In this document: piece after piece, positions 9,092 through 19,432 of the stretch
Layout of the letters: every line of letters starts with the position of its first letter
Position numbering within the stretch: position 1 is the first letter of the stretch
Origin: Haloarcula salinisoli
Lineage (GTDB): Archaea; Halobacteriota; Halobacteria; Halobacteriales; Haloarculaceae
Assembly (NCBI RefSeq): GCF_019599405.1
Contig: NZ_RKLQ01000005.1
Span: 62,001 to 126,000, forward strand
Length of the DNA: 64,000 bases
Direction: 5' to 3'
Position numbers and translations under genes: made by a program
Notes under the pieces: model-generated
What the model saw: only the letters and a program-made list of their open reading frames with translations
What the model was told of the DNA's origin: nothing
Databases searched by the model: none

Positions 9092-10114
9092 TCAGTCAGT
9101 GGGTTCGAGGACGACTCGGAAGCGGGCGTCGTTGTTGATCATTCGTTCGTACGCCTCCTCGACCGCTGTGAGTGGATACGTTTCGATTTCTGGTGTGACG
9201 TCTCGCAGGTCGCTAAACTCGAGCGTGTCTTGGGAGTCCCGCGCATCACCAGAGGCCCACCCTTCGACTGCCGAGCGGGCACCGACGAGTTGCTGTGCGT
9301 TGACTTCGACGGGCTCACCAGGAACGCCGACCACGACGACGGAGCCGTCGGTGCCAAGCCCACCGACGATGGAACTTATCGCGTCGCTGGCTGGCGCCGT
9401 CGCGAGAACCACCGATGCACCGCCGAGTTCCTGGAGTCGTTCCGCTGGGTCGTGTTTGGTCGCGTCGACGAAGTGATCCGCACCGAGGTCTACGGCAAGC
9501 GATTCCTTGTCCGCACTTCGTGAGAGCGCAACAGTTTCGAAGCCAGCGGCGTGTGCATACTGGATTCCGAGATGCCCAAGCCCTCCAATACCCTGGACGG
9601 CGACAAGGTCACCTGGTTGGGCATCCGTATGCCGGAGGGCATTGAACGTGGTGACACCGGCACAGAGGAGCGGTGCAGCGTCCACCGCACTGAGTGAGTC
9701 GGGAACGACGGCAACGGCCTCGGCAGGGACCGTTGTGTACTCCGCATACCCTCCATCGTAGGTCAGACCGGTTATCTCGCCGTTCTCACACTGCTGGAAG
9801 TCGCCACGGCGACACGGCTCACAGTTGAAACAGTGACCGCCGTGCCACCCGACACCAACGCGATCACCGATGTCGAATCGGTCGACTGCCTCACCAACAG
9901 CGTCGATACGGACGGCTATCTCGTGACCTGGTACCCGCGGGTAACTGATCCCGGGATAGGTCCCCTCCTTGACGAACTCGTCGCTGTGGCAGATGCCACA
10001 CGCATCGACAGCGATACGCACCTCCTCTGGACTCGGCTCAGGGATGTCCCGCTCAACAATCTCGAAGTCTGCACCGGCAGCTGGGACGGTGACCGCTTGC
10101 ATTTGGTCAGACAC
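9092..10114 (-). CDS. Zinc-dependent alcohol dehydrogenase (MDR superfamily)
   Basis: 340 residues. Catalytic zinc ligands: Cys39 in ACGICHSDEF, His64 in the GHE motif and Cys151. Structural zinc ligands: Cys95, Cys98, Cys101 and Cys109. The Rossmann dinucleotide motif GIGGLGHLG is at 175-183. The length and motif order fit NAD(P)-dependent class III-like alcohol dehydrogenases that interconvert alcohols and aldehydes. The substrate cannot be told. The gene stands alone; the ATG five codons in (MQAVTV) is an alternative start. Confidence 0.9.
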   Translation of the reverse strand: MSDQMQAVTVPAAGADFEIVERDIPEPSPEEVRIAVDACGICHSDEFVKEGTYPGISYPRVPGHEIAVRIDAVGEAVDRFDIGDRVGVGWHGGHCFNCEPCRRGDFQQCENGEITGLTYDGGYAEYTTVPAEAVAVVPDSLSAVDAAPLLCAGVTTFNALRHTDAQPGDLVAVQGIGGLGHLGIQYAHAAGFETVALSRSADKESLAVDLGADHFVDATKHDPAERLQELGGASVVLATAPASDAISSIVGGLGTDGSVVVVGVPGEPVEVNAQQLVGARSAVEGWASGDARDSQDTLEFSDLRDVTPEIETYPLTAVEEAYERMINNDARFRVVLEPTD

Positions 10115-10217
10115 AACTCTTGTAAGGGACTCGACACACGAAAATGGACTGCCAACTATGACCTCCGTGGATGGGGAAAGGCCGACTCAATCGAATCGTC
10201 ATCTGGCGGATCATCAG

Positions 10218-10335
10218 GCTTGCAAGCAGCTGGACTTGAGCCATCGCTCCCGGCTTAACCAACAAATTCAGGCCAGTGTTGGTTAATACTGAGGGGAACT
10301 CCCCGACATCTCGGATGTCGAACCACGACATGCTC
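10218..10335. repeat. Repeat D, copy 1, with a 10-bp perfect inverted repeat
   Basis: TTAACCAACA (10255-10264) and TGTTGGTTAA (10277-10286) form a perfect stem with a 12-nt loop. It is preceded by GCTTGCAAGCAGC and followed by GAACTC and ATGTCGAA, shared with copy 2 at 11450-11560. A third stem of the same sequence is at 46902-46942. Confidence 0.6.
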
Positions 10336-10348
10336 CCCGCCGTAGGCA

Positions 10349-10545
10349 GGATCGCGCGCAACGCAGTGAGCACGGTGGACCGCCGTGAGGCGCGCGCTAG
10401 CGCCGAGCGCAGCGTCCCGTCGTCCTCCCGAGCACCAGCGAGCGAGGACCCGACAGGCGAGCGGAGCGACGGCTGGCGGTGGCGCCGCGCGCCGACACGT
10501 TTCACCCGACCATCGAGACGCTCCAGCTCGGCCGGCTGCCACCCG
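10349..10545. repeat. Dispersed repeat A, copy 4 (longest)
   Basis: Begins with CGCGCAACGCAGTGAGCACG and runs through GGCGCCGCGCGCCGACACGT to CTCGGCCGGCTGCCAC. All phrases shared among copies 1-3 occur here in one block, so this copy shows the full unit best. Confidence 0.6.
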
Positions 10546-10607
10546 CTTGCGATACGTTATGGCCATCCTGTGGAGAGCGACCACCTCCAGCTCTCCGAAT
10601 GCCGCAA

Positions 10608-10943
10608 CTAAGGAGTCGGTTTGAGATAGGTTGTCATTGCGTCAACGACGGTCTGGACGAAGGACTCCTTGAGCCGGCCTTGTCGACGGACGACAGCAGC
10701 GTCTTTCGGCGAGGCGACGACCCATGGTGACGCGTAACTCTGGCGGGGCATCCCACCCTCGCTCCAGTCGGCATCGTCAATAGGTATTCCATCCTCGTGT
10801 GCCGTCGTTGTGAGCGTTACCGTCATGTACTCCTCGTCACCGAACGGATGCCTGTCGTTGTTCAGAATAAGCCACGGCCGGGGGTTCTCGCCGGATTTGA
10901 AGGGATCTGGTCCCCAGACGACATCACCGCGTTGGTAGCTCAT
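10608..10943 (-). CDS. MazF/PemK-like toxin
   Basis: 111 residues beginning RGDVVWG, then PRPWLIL and later MPRQSYASPW, the layout of the MazF/PemK/Kid fold, whose members are mRNA endonucleases. Its start overlaps the stop of the upstream winged-helix gene by 4 nt, the usual arrangement of an antitoxin-toxin operon. A homologous pair lies at 13135-13826, where the toxin lacks about its last 30 residues, so this copy shows the intact C-terminus. Confidence 0.7.
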   Translation of the reverse strand: MSYQRGDVVWGPDPFKSGENPRPWLILNNDRHPFGDEEYMTVTLTTTAHEDGIPIDDADWSEGGMPRQSYASPWVVASPKDAAVVRRQGRLKESFVQTVVDAMTTYLKPTP

Positions 10944-11296
10944 ACATCGCCCTCGTCGACGGCGTGGTCAAGCCATTCTTCCATATCCTCCTCACCAAAG
11001 CGCTCGTTGGCGGCCCGGGTGCTTTCGGCCATCCCAGCGTACGCCGCCACGTCGTCGTCTTTCCCGAGCGCCCAGTAAGTTCCTTTGTGACGAACGAGTC
11101 CGCGGTCCTCCAATCGCGACAAGACCACGCTGATGCTGCCAGCTTTCACCCCGGTCGCATCTCGAATCTCACTTTGTGTAAACGCCTGGTCCGGGTGCGT
11201 TGCTAGGAACTGCATCACTCGGTCGGCATTTGTCGGCTCGTTTTGCTCAAGCTGATCGCCGCTGGTCGATTCGAACGTGTCGATGTCTATTGGCAT
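10940..11296 (-). CDS. Winged-helix antitoxin or regulator of the MazF-like toxin
   Basis: 118 residues. A winged-helix domain (about 25-75; FTQSEIRDATGVKAGSISVV is the helix-turn-helix) is followed by an acidic tail likely to bind the toxin. The ATG at 11296 was chosen because a TATA-like CTAAATAC lies about 26 nt upstream, fitting a leaderless transcript; the ATG at 11317 would overlap that box. A pair with the same order is found at 13425-13826. Confidence 0.65.
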   Translation of the reverse strand: MPIDIDTFESTSGDQLEQNEPTNADRVMQFLATHPDQAFTQSEIRDATGVKAGSISVVLSRLEDRGLVRHKGTYWALGKDDDVAAYAGMAESTRAANERFGEEDMEEWLDHAVDEGDV

Positions 11297-11449
11297 GTGT
11301 ATCTCTTGTCGTTTCATGTATTTAGTGTATTGGTGTATTCGAGTGTCAGGCAGCGATATCTCAGCACTCGCTGTACTGACATCATGCGATATTGCCACCT
11401 TGTGTGGCACTCTCGCGGGTGCCGGTTGTACGCACCCACATAAAATTTC

Positions 11450-11560
11450 GCTTGCAAGCAGCAGGATTCGTTCCGCTGCTCAGTCCTTAACCAACAATAC
11501 TCTGTGTTCTCCGGCCAGTGTTGGTTAACTCTGGTAGAGAACTCTTGGCACTCACGATGT
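11450..11560. repeat. Repeat D, copy 2
   Basis: TTAACCAACA (11487-11496) and TGTTGGTTAA (11519-11528) form a perfect 10-bp stem with a 22-nt loop ending in GGCCAG, as in copy 1. The flanks GCTTGCAAGCAGC and ATGTCGAA also match copy 1. The two copies enclose the MazF-like pair at 10608-11296. Confidence 0.6.
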
Positions 11561-11640
11561 CGAAATCGGCGGCGTGAGACAAATGCAACGAGTGCTGCAG
11601 GGTAAGATTTACCCTTATATAGGGTAGACAATACTTATCG

Positions 11641-11754
11641 ATGGGTGACGGTATTCTTAAAATTATTTTCGTGGGCTGGATTGTCGCTGCTGCTGTGATA
11701 TTGGGCCCTGTGGACTGGAATAGTTCTGAGAGCTCCCCACTGATTGCCGGGTGA
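11641..11754 (+). CDS. Very small membrane protein (37 aa)
   Basis: Thirty-seven codons encoding one hydrophobic helix (GILKIIFVGWIVAAAVILG) with a short polar tail. A TATA-like element (TTATATA, about 11614-11620) lies about 25 nt before the ATG, the spacing of a leaderless archaeal transcript. Role unknown. It lies just outside the tnpB element. Confidence 0.45.
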   Translation: MGDGILKIIFVGWIVAAAVILGPVDWNSSESSPLIAG

Positions 11755-11787
11755 GGTGCGCCAATACCGCCAAATTCGGGTATTGAG

Positions 11788-13424
<1,637 letters not shown>

Positions 13425-13428
<4 letters not shown>

Positions 13429-13826
13429 TCCTCAAGCTCGTCCTCCAGCGATTCGAGTTCAGCTTCGAGCTCATCGTCAGTCCGACCAGCACCAATCTGT
13501 TTGTCGGGTTCGTCTGGGGCATCGCTCTCGCGATGATGTCCGAACAGCCGATTGGCCTGGTCGAGATTTGCCACGTAGCGACGGATATCCTCTCGGTCAC
13601 TGAGTGCGTGGTAGTATCCATCAGCGGTTTTCCCGACCATTTCGTCATCGTACAGCCGCGAGAGCGTGGTTGTAGCGGTGCCATGTGGAATGTCCAGCTC
13701 TTCCTCAATGTCTCGCGGCGAGTAGCCCCATTCGGTGTTCTGGTACAAATGTTCGACAATCTCTGACTTGGTCGTTCCTGGCCGAAGATTGATGTCCGGG
13801 TCGTGATTTTCGAGGCGAACGGGCAT
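13425..13826 (-). CDS. Winged-helix antitoxin or regulator, partner of the truncated toxin
   Basis: 133 residues. The DNA-binding domain (about 18-70) contains YSPRDIEEELDIPHGTATTT, followed by an acidic coiled-coil-prone tail rich in Glu. It corresponds to the regulator at 10940-11296. The start sits below an AT-rich stretch (13830-13855). With its toxin truncated, it may persist as a solo antitoxin. Confidence 0.65.
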
Positions 13827-14003
13827 AATGTACCTAATTGTAATTAATTGTGTCGCTTAGTAGTTTCGGTGATATAGGAGTGCGTGTCGGAAACCGGCCG
13901 AAAGTGATTTCAGCTGCCACTTCTCCCCGCCGAGCCGCCTGCGCGAGCACCGGCGGGCGCTGACCGATGGACCGGTCTCGGTCGGAAAGAGACGGTCCTC
14001 CGG

Positions 14004-15119
14004 TCAGTCGCTCACCGACACGGCAGTTTCCGTCTCCTCGTCGGTGGTCGCCATCTGCGACGTCTCATCCAGCGTCACGGCTGCCGCCCGGTCCATGTCT
14101 CGGTCGTTCGCCCACTGGTGAGTATCCGAGTCGGCCCGCCACGGGGCCACCGTCTGACTGGCACCGTCACAGCCGAAAGAACTCCGCGCTTCGCCGGTCG
14201 GCGCGGGACCGTCCCCGCGTTCGAGGACGTAGATGCACGTCTCGCTCGTCACAGCTACCGTCTTCGTACCGTTATACTCGTCAGGCTTACCGCCCGAAAT
14301 CCGCACGCGGTCCCCCTCACGGAGCGTTTGGACCATCTCGCCGCCGTGGACCGATTTTGACCAGACCGTCACCTTCGCGCTGGTCCCCTGGTCGTCTTCG
14401 ACGTAGCAGACTTGATACTGGTTGTAACTGGCTGGCTCGTCGATGATGTGGGTCACCTCTCCCTCGATGGTGGCCTCGTAGCCGTAGGGCGACAGCTCTG
14501 CAATCGGCGTCGGCGCATCCATCTTCTCGCGGGCGTCATCGTAGGTGGTGAGAGCGGCGTCGGGAATGCCTTCACAGTCGCCAAACTGTCCCGAGACATA
14601 GGCCGCCATTCGCCGGCTAGCCGCCGCCTGCGTCATGTTCGTTTCCGCTGCGATAATCGCGGCTCGCTGGTTGACCTCCGCCAGCGCCTCCTGGTCCATG
14701 TAATCCCGTGGGTCGGCGGGTGCCCCGAAGCCATCCGCTCGCTCGGTCTCTGCTTCCGTGAGCTGTCGAGAAGAGGCTTCCCGGTCCACCCCGTCGGCGT
14801 GGGCCGCGCGTGCCGTCGCCGAGTGCCGGGCCTGTTCGGCTTCGCGACCAATTCGTTCCTCTTGCTGGGCCAGCGTCTCCCCGAAGCGTCGGTCCGGCCC
14901 CACCTCGGTCGAGCGGGTCCAGTCGTAGTCGGTTTGCCGGGCGTAGACGTTCCCTCGTGAGTCGGCCCCCCGGTTCATCCGATAATCGAGTTCGTCGCCG
15001 TTCTGAGTCTCGGCCACCTGCTCAAGCAGGTGCTCAGCCCCGTCAACACGGGCGGAGAGCTGGATGGTCTGGTCGAAATCGGACGATGCTTTCTTACCGC
15101 TGGATTTGCTAGCGTACAT
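14004..15119 (-). CDS. OB-fold, probably single-strand DNA-binding protein
   Basis: 371 residues from the ATG at 15119. A long charged N-terminal half is followed by an OB-fold-like domain at about 235-320 (EGEVTHIIDEP, AKVTVWSKS, LREGDRVRISGG), as in RPA/SSB-type proteins. The tail is acidic, as in SSBs that recruit partners. Role in plasmid replication or repair is inference. An in-frame ATG at 15236 sits about 22 nt below a TATA-like TTTAAG and would add 39 residues; I cannot decide between the starts. It has no operon partner. Confidence 0.55.
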   Translation of the reverse strand: MYASKSSGKKASSDFDQTIQLSARVDGAEHLLEQVAETQNGDELDYRMNRGADSRGNVYARQTDYDWTRSTEVGPDRRFGETLAQQEERIGREAEQARHSATARAAHADGVDREASSRQLTEAETERADGFGAPADPRDYMDQEALAEVNQRAAIIAAETNMTQAAASRRMAAYVSGQFGDCEGIPDAALTTYDDAREKMDAPTPIAELSPYGYEATIEGEVTHIIDEPASYNQYQVCYVEDDQGTSAKVTVWSKSVHGGEMVQTLREGDRVRISGGKPDEYNGTKTVAVTSETCIYVLERGDGPAPTGEARSSFGCDGASQTVAPWRADSDTHQWANDRDMDRAAAVTLDETSQMATTDEETETAVSVSD

Positions 15120-15504
15120 TGTCTTCTGGTGCCCTAACGAGAAGACACTTGTCGGGTGTACCAGCACCCGATTTCCTGCGGCGCACCGCACATCGATTAG
15201 CGCCGCGTGTAATGCCTTCCCGTTAGTTACTAACATGGGTGGCTACTACTTAAAGATAACGCACATTTCTAGTGGAATAAAGTGACGAATTGCTGGTTTA
15301 GAGCCTCTCTAAATGCTATTCAGAGATTCAGATAATTGCCTCGATTAATATATAAAGGGTAAACTGGTGCCGGTGCAACGTGCCTTGCGAAAGCCCGCCG
15401 GGCGGCTGTGGCGCCCGGCCGGTACGTGGAGGTGGGCGGGTGTGGTGGGTCCGGGCGGATGGGTCCCTGCGGTCCCCGACCGGGGACCGAAAAATCGTCG
15501 GCGG

Positions 15505-15635
15505 TCGGGTGGGACTGCAAGGGGCACGGCGCTGGCGCGTGCCGTGGTCGCTGCAGCGACCCCTCTCCGAGTGGTGCGAGGAGATGTCGCTGCGCGGCCG
15601 CCAGCGCCGTGGGGCTTGCAAGATACGCTGGAGCC
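15505..15635. repeat. Repeat BC, copy 1, B part
   Basis: Shares GGGACTGCAAGGGGCACGG, GAGGAGATGTCGCTGCGCGG and CCGTGGGGCTTGCAAG with copies 2 and 4. The ends are partly complementary (CTGAAAGGGGC type against GTGGGGCTTTCAAG type), so the block can fold. The stretch 15240-15504 holds no gene. Confidence 0.6.
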
Positions 15636-15824
15636 CCTGCACTATAGATGCAGACTCCACTATCGGAATGTAGCTAGGAACCCCAGCACCTGTGCGACCC
15701 ATCGAATCAGCGTGTTACGTCCCGATGCCAGGTGTACCCGTTGTTTTATTGTGACTCCCGCAGTAGACGGTTTCTCTATATGACCAAGCGGAGATACCGC
15801 CTCTGTATCACAGCGGTAACAGCG

Positions 15825-16108
15825 CGGAAGCCCACCCGCTTTAGCGGTGGGAGGAAACGCGTAAGCGTTAGTTGACTCCGTCTCAGATTGTAACATACGT
15901 CCCACAGGCCCAGAAGCGGTCGGTGGGACGGGCTGTCTGTCAGCCAGCCCCCGGAGTCAGGGGACGACGAACGAGTCCCTCCGACTCCCCGCCCGGACAT
16001 CGCCTGAGAAAGTCCCTGATTAGAAAGTCAGGGATGTGGGACGTTCGAGCAGGGGAACGCGAAACTCGGGAGTCCCACTGACAAGCCAACCCCTTCAGGG
16101 GTTGGTAG
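15825..16108 (+). mobile_element. Non-autonomous IS200/IS605 relic (PATE-like)
   Basis: Left hairpin CCCACCCGCTTTAGCGGTGGG at 15831-15851, right hairpin CCAACCCCTTCAGGGGTTGG at 16086-16105 followed by TAG. Just before the right hairpin is CTCGGGAGTCCCACTGAC, matching the 3' end of the tnpB element at 11788 (GGGAGTCCACGCTGA, then its hairpin). No transposase frame remains. It looks like a tnpB element reduced to its ends, resembling palindrome-associated elements known from haloarchaea, and could still yield a guide-like RNA. It sits between the B and C parts of repeat copy 1. Confidence 0.6.
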
Positions 16109-16159
16109 CTGACACACCCTTGTTGCAGCAATTCTTCTAACCCCCGGCACAGAGAGCGT

Positions 16160-16265
16160 CACGAGTGCCGCCCAGCGGCATCAGTTTGCGTTCCACCAGT
16201 CAGCAATGGTTGTCGGCAGGCTGTCAGTCCCACGCTGCAAGCGGCCGACTGCACTACCAGTCGGT
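16160..16265. repeat. Repeat BC, copy 1, C part
   Basis: Shares GAGTGCCGCCCAGCGGCA, GCGTTCCACCAG and GTCAGTCCCACGCTGCAAGC with the C parts at 18.9, 19.75, 21.9 and 23.3 kb. Shorter than those. Confidence 0.6.
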
Positions 16266-16462
16266 CGCGCTGCTGAGACAAACGGGTCGCGAATCATGGT
16301 AGACTGGGTATGATTCCAGAAACGTGTTCAAGATATAGGTAGTGAATTCGTCATCTCAGTAACTACAGAAACACGGTTTTGGCGTATATTTGATGTCGGC
16401 ATCTGTTGATAGAAGCAATTTTCCCAAAATATATTCTAAACTATATCAGTAGATGAAATAAC

Positions 16463-17068
16463 ATGGTGGACCGGAGTAATTGGGATAGCCAAGACATATC
16501 GGAACAGTACAATGATGAGGCTGGTAGTCTTGATCCCGAGGATTATGATACTGAAAAATGGTTGACGTGCCATGTGTGTAATATCCCACTGGTTGCCGTT
16601 GATGGACCATTCGATGAAATGGACGATGCAGTAGATGCAATTGAAGAGATTCGAAAAGAACAGCGATACGCTCCTCATGTCCTTGCAATGAGTGGTGAGA
16701 CCCGTTGTCCAAAATGTCACGGACCCCTCGGTCAATCTGCTTCAGATCAGGACTATGATGGAGATGAATCTGACCCTATGATTGCATTTTGTCCACCATG
16801 TGATGATGCGTGGGTAGTCACCAGAGAAAAGATGCCTGATGAGGCCCAGTGTCCACAATGTGAAGGACTCCTCAGTAAATCTGATTCAGGTCAGGACAGT
16901 GATGGAGAGGAAGCAGAATACATAATTGCCCATTGTCCACCATGTGATGGAGATTGGATAGTCACCACTGAAAAGATGGGTGGTAAGATTTCTGGACTTA
17001 TCGGTGGAAATGTAGAAAGGACTCGGTTAACTTGCCCCTATTGTGGTGAGTCGTTCATCGTAAAGTAA
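16463..17068 (+). CDS. Multi-zinc-ribbon protein with an internal duplication
   Basis: 201 residues with repeated Cys pairs: CHVC (36-39), CPKC, CPPC, CPQC, CPPC and CPYC. Two stretches of about 45 residues are near-copies (CPKCHGPLGQS... to VTREKM, and CPQCEGLLSKS... to VTTEKM), so a zinc-ribbon unit has duplicated. The gene and its upstream region are AT-rich compared with neighbours, which suggests separate origin. The role is unknown; such proteins can bind nucleic acid or partners. A single gene between repeats. Confidence 0.65.
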   Translation: MVDRSNWDSQDISEQYNDEAGSLDPEDYDTEKWLTCHVCNIPLVAVDGPFDEMDDAVDAIEEIRKEQRYAPHVLAMSGETRCPKCHGPLGQSASDQDYDGDESDPMIAFCPPCDDAWVVTREKMPDEAQCPQCEGLLSKSDSGQDSDGEEAEYIIAHCPPCDGDWIVTTEKMGGKISGLIGGNVERTRLTCPYCGESFIVK

Positions 17069-17373
17069 ATACGTCTCGTTACCGCCGTTGCAGTGTAATT
17101 GGATTTACAAGATTTGCGCGTTGTATCTTGCACGTGTATCCTGTCAAGACGTGGATAGGAAGCGCGTGGCATGCATGCTGCTCCGTTGAGGCCTCACACG
17201 TGTTGTGATGCGTGTTGAGGCCCTGGCTGGGAAAATACTGTGTTCGTAGCGGGCTAAGTACCGCTGCGCGAATGGAGTTCCCGCCTGCTGCAGCTAGCCA
17301 TGCCAGCCTCGTGGCCGGCTGCATACACACCGCAGTCTTCACACACCACTCGACTCGAACGATTCCCTGCTCG

Positions 17374-18258
17374 TCACACCGTGGCCCCGTCTACCCCCGT
17401 CACAACGGGGGTGACGCCACCGTTCACTGCAGACTCCCCGTCAAGCAAGTCCAAGCCGAGATAGCGTTTGTCCAGCAGCCCCTCCGCGGTTGCCTTCGAC
17501 AGCGCCAATATCTCCGTCGCGGACTGCCGCCGCCCGACCTGTCTGGACTTCAGCCGGACATCCTCGCCACCCAACTCCTGCAACTTCGACCAGACCCGCT
17601 TGACCGTCTGGCCATGCGGATCACGACCCAACTCTGCGGTCAAGGCCGTCCGCAGATCGTCCTTGGTGAAGAACACGCCGCTCCCATCTACCCGCTCGGT
17701 CGCGAACTCCGGCCAGCGCTTTGCGACCGTCACCGCTCGATAGGTGTTCTGGCGATTACTCCGTTCGACGAACACCTCCTTCACTGTCTGTTCCCGACAG
17801 TTCGCGAAAAAATCGAGCGGCGAACTGCTGGGTTCCACGCCCTCCGGAAGACTCTCCGCATCTTCCTGCTGGTCAGCATCGGCCTCCAGTTGCTGAGCCT
17901 TTGCCACGGCACTCCGGGCGATCTCTCGGGTTTCCTCGTGGCCGTCCTCGAGGTCGTCCAGCCGACTCTCGTTGGCCGCGGCGTCTCCACTCGCCGTCGT
18001 CGCGATGTCGTGGGTCTGCTCAACTTGCTGTTCGAGCTCGTCGACGCGCTCTTGAAGCTGCTCGCGCTCCTGGACCAAGGCCTGCAGCAGCGTCGCGACG
18101 ACAGGATCAACTTCGCGGTCGTTGAGCTGGCCCAGGAGCGTGTCGCAGTTCGGGCCGGACCCATTGCCCGTGTCGATATCCATGTCGAGCGTGGCCGCCA
18201 CAGCCGCGTCGCGGTTGGTGTACTGGTCACCGTCGGAGTGGGAGTACTGGTCGGTCAT
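17374..18258 (-). CDS. Coiled-coil protein with a possible DNA-binding C-terminal domain, paralog 1
   Basis: 294 residues starting MTDQYSHSDG. A long coiled coil spans about 55-130 (VQEREQLQERVDELEQQVEQ). A conserved basic domain follows, with ERSNRQNTYRAVTVAKRWPE and GQTVKRVWSKLQELGG. It is about 80% identical in that half to the gene at 43044-43928. I do not recognise the family; architecture and basic domain suggest nucleic-acid binding. A tRNA-like element ends 8 nt before the ATG, exactly as in the paralog. Confidence 0.6.
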   Translation of the reverse strand: MTDQYSHSDGDQYTNRDAAVAATLDMDIDTGNGSGPNCDTLLGQLNDREVDPVVATLLQALVQEREQLQERVDELEQQVEQTHDIATTASGDAAANESRLDDLEDGHEETREIARSAVAKAQQLEADADQQEDAESLPEGVEPSSSPLDFFANCREQTVKEVFVERSNRQNTYRAVTVAKRWPEFATERVDGSGVFFTKDDLRTALTAELGRDPHGQTVKRVWSKLQELGGEDVRLKSRQVGRRQSATEILALSKATAEGLLDKRYLGLDLLDGESAVNGGVTPVVTGVDGATV

Positions 18259-18266
18259 ACTGCACG

Positions 18267-18312
18267 GCCCACCCCCGGAATCGAACCGGGCCACCCCGAC
18301 CACGGGGTAGGC
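18267..18312 (-). ncRNA. tRNA-like element 1 (46 nt, no anticodon arm)
   Basis: Read on the minus strand: GCCTACC, 15 nt containing CCGTGGTCGG, a T-arm-like hairpin CCCGGTTCGATTCCGGG, then GGTGGGC. The two 7-nt ends pair fully (one G-U) like an acceptor stem. It lies 8 nt before the ATG of the coiled-coil gene. There is no room for an anticodon arm. Confidence 0.6.
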
Positions 18313-18353
18313 TAGCTGCGGCATGGCTGCATTGTCGCTTCGAAACGCTGGGC

Positions 18354-18536
18354 TCACCCACTGCTGGGATAGTCATATCCAGGCGCCACGGTCCACCACT
18401 CCAGACGGACCGACCGAGCGCCGACGCTGTGGCGATACTGGTCGTACAGCGCGGCGACTGCGTCGTACTGCCCGATCCAGTCAGTGTAGTGAGCTACGCC
18501 GCCGACGTCAGGCGGGTGGGCTGGCAACGGACGCAA
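18354..18536 (-). pseudogene. Truncated paralog of the 56-aa protein at 44415-44585
   Basis: The part VGGVAHYTDWIGQYDAVAALYDQY matches, in two overlapping stretches, the conserved core of the small protein encoded at 44415-44585 (GGLTHYTEW, VAALYEQYQQ). The codons before it come from the edge of repeat BC copy 2, which begins at 18504 and has replaced the native start. It keeps the same position as the intact paralog: upstream of a tRNA-like element and a coiled-coil gene. Confidence 0.5.
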
Positions 18537-19105
18537 GACTCTCCGCAGCGACGTGCTCGTTCCGGCGAGGGAGGTCGGTCGCGAGGGTTCAGCGGCGCTG
18601 TCCGTGGCGGGACTGAAAGGGGCACGGCGCTGGCGCTTGCTTTGGTCGGCTCAGCGACCCCTCTCCGAGCCCAGCGAAGAGATGTCGCTGAGCGGCCGCC
18701 AGCGACGTGGGGCTTTCAAGATGTACTGGACCTACACCGCACTCGTCATCGTACTCACCCCTATCGAACTGTTCCAGTCTGTCTTGTTCGTCACAAGGGT
18801 AACCGTAGTAACAGCCGTAGTGGGAGTTCCGCTACCCCCTCTTCGTCCGTCTGGTCTGTCCGATGTACCCCCGCCTGCGTTCATCCCTCCACACCATCGT
18901 CTCCTCCCGGCCACAGCAATGTCTTGAGTGCCGCCCAGCAGCGGCAGAACGCGTTCCACCAGTCAGCCATGTATCCGCCCGGCAGTCAGTCCAACGCTGC
19001 GTACACGCTTACTAGCGCCCGCTGCGGCTGACTGCCAGCCCCTCGCTGGAACACACTGGGATACCGACGGCCTCGCTCGACCGGCTGCCCCACGTCGCGA
19101 CACAC
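18504..19105. repeat. Repeat BC, copy 2
   Basis: Begins GACGTCAGGCGGGTGGGCTGG, as does copy 4 at 21446. The B part (GGGACTGAAAGGGGC at 18609, GTGGGGCTTTCAAG at 18707) can fold on itself. After about 200 bp comes the C part (GAGTGCCGCCCAGC, then CCGGCTGCCCCACGTCGCG). No frame is conserved among copies. Confidence 0.65.
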
Positions 19106-19108
19106 CTT

Positions 19109-19282
19109 CTAGTGCGACTCAAATCGATAGAATAGACCCCAACCGACCAGAAATAGACCTCCTGCAACTATGCTGATCAACCACATTGGCGCCGCCATAA
19201 AAAATACCAGATACAAGCTAATCAAGATGGTCAGGGCCCAAGAAAGAAACAGAAAATAAGACCGCTGGGTGCTGAGTGTCAT
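19109..19282 (-). CDS. Small two-helix membrane protein (57 aa)
   Basis: Starts MTLSTQRSYF at 19282. Two hydrophobic helices (about 9-28 and 31-50) fill most of the protein, with a basic-aromatic end (FYRFESH). The region is AT-rich compared with the flanking repeats. Function unknown; it is a single-gene cassette between BC copies 2 and 3. Confidence 0.5.
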   Translation of the reverse strand: MTLSTQRSYFLFLSWALTILISLYLVFFMAAPMWLISIVAGGLFLVGWGLFYRFESH

Positions 19283-19432
19283 TCTGGAGTTTGTAGCTAT
19301 TGAATTTATCTTTTGAGTCTGCAATAATAAGTCTGGTTACAGTATTGTGCAACATGTCTGGCAAAAGAGAGCTAGCACATCACACGAGGAGTCGCGCCAC
19401 CCACCTTGCACACCCGGTCTACTGTTTCAAGA

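Larger units (their letters stand above)
17190..18312. repeat. Duplicated 1.1-kb segment, copy 1
   Basis: Corresponds in order and direction to 42865-43981: a non-coding 3' region with GTTCCCGCCTGCTGCAGCTA and ACACACCACT, the coiled-coil protein gene, and a tRNA-like element upstream of its start. The copies are direct repeats about 25.7 kb apart and have diverged. Confidence 0.65.

Noticed and set aside
18267-18312. Complete tRNA gene at the T-arm-like sequences
   Set aside because: There is no anticodon arm and only 15 nt between the 5' stem strand and the T arm, in all four copies.
17212-18315. 367-codon frame on the plus strand
   Set aside because: Antisense to the coiled-coil gene, which has a conserved paralog in the sense frame; the frame also runs through the tRNA-like element.
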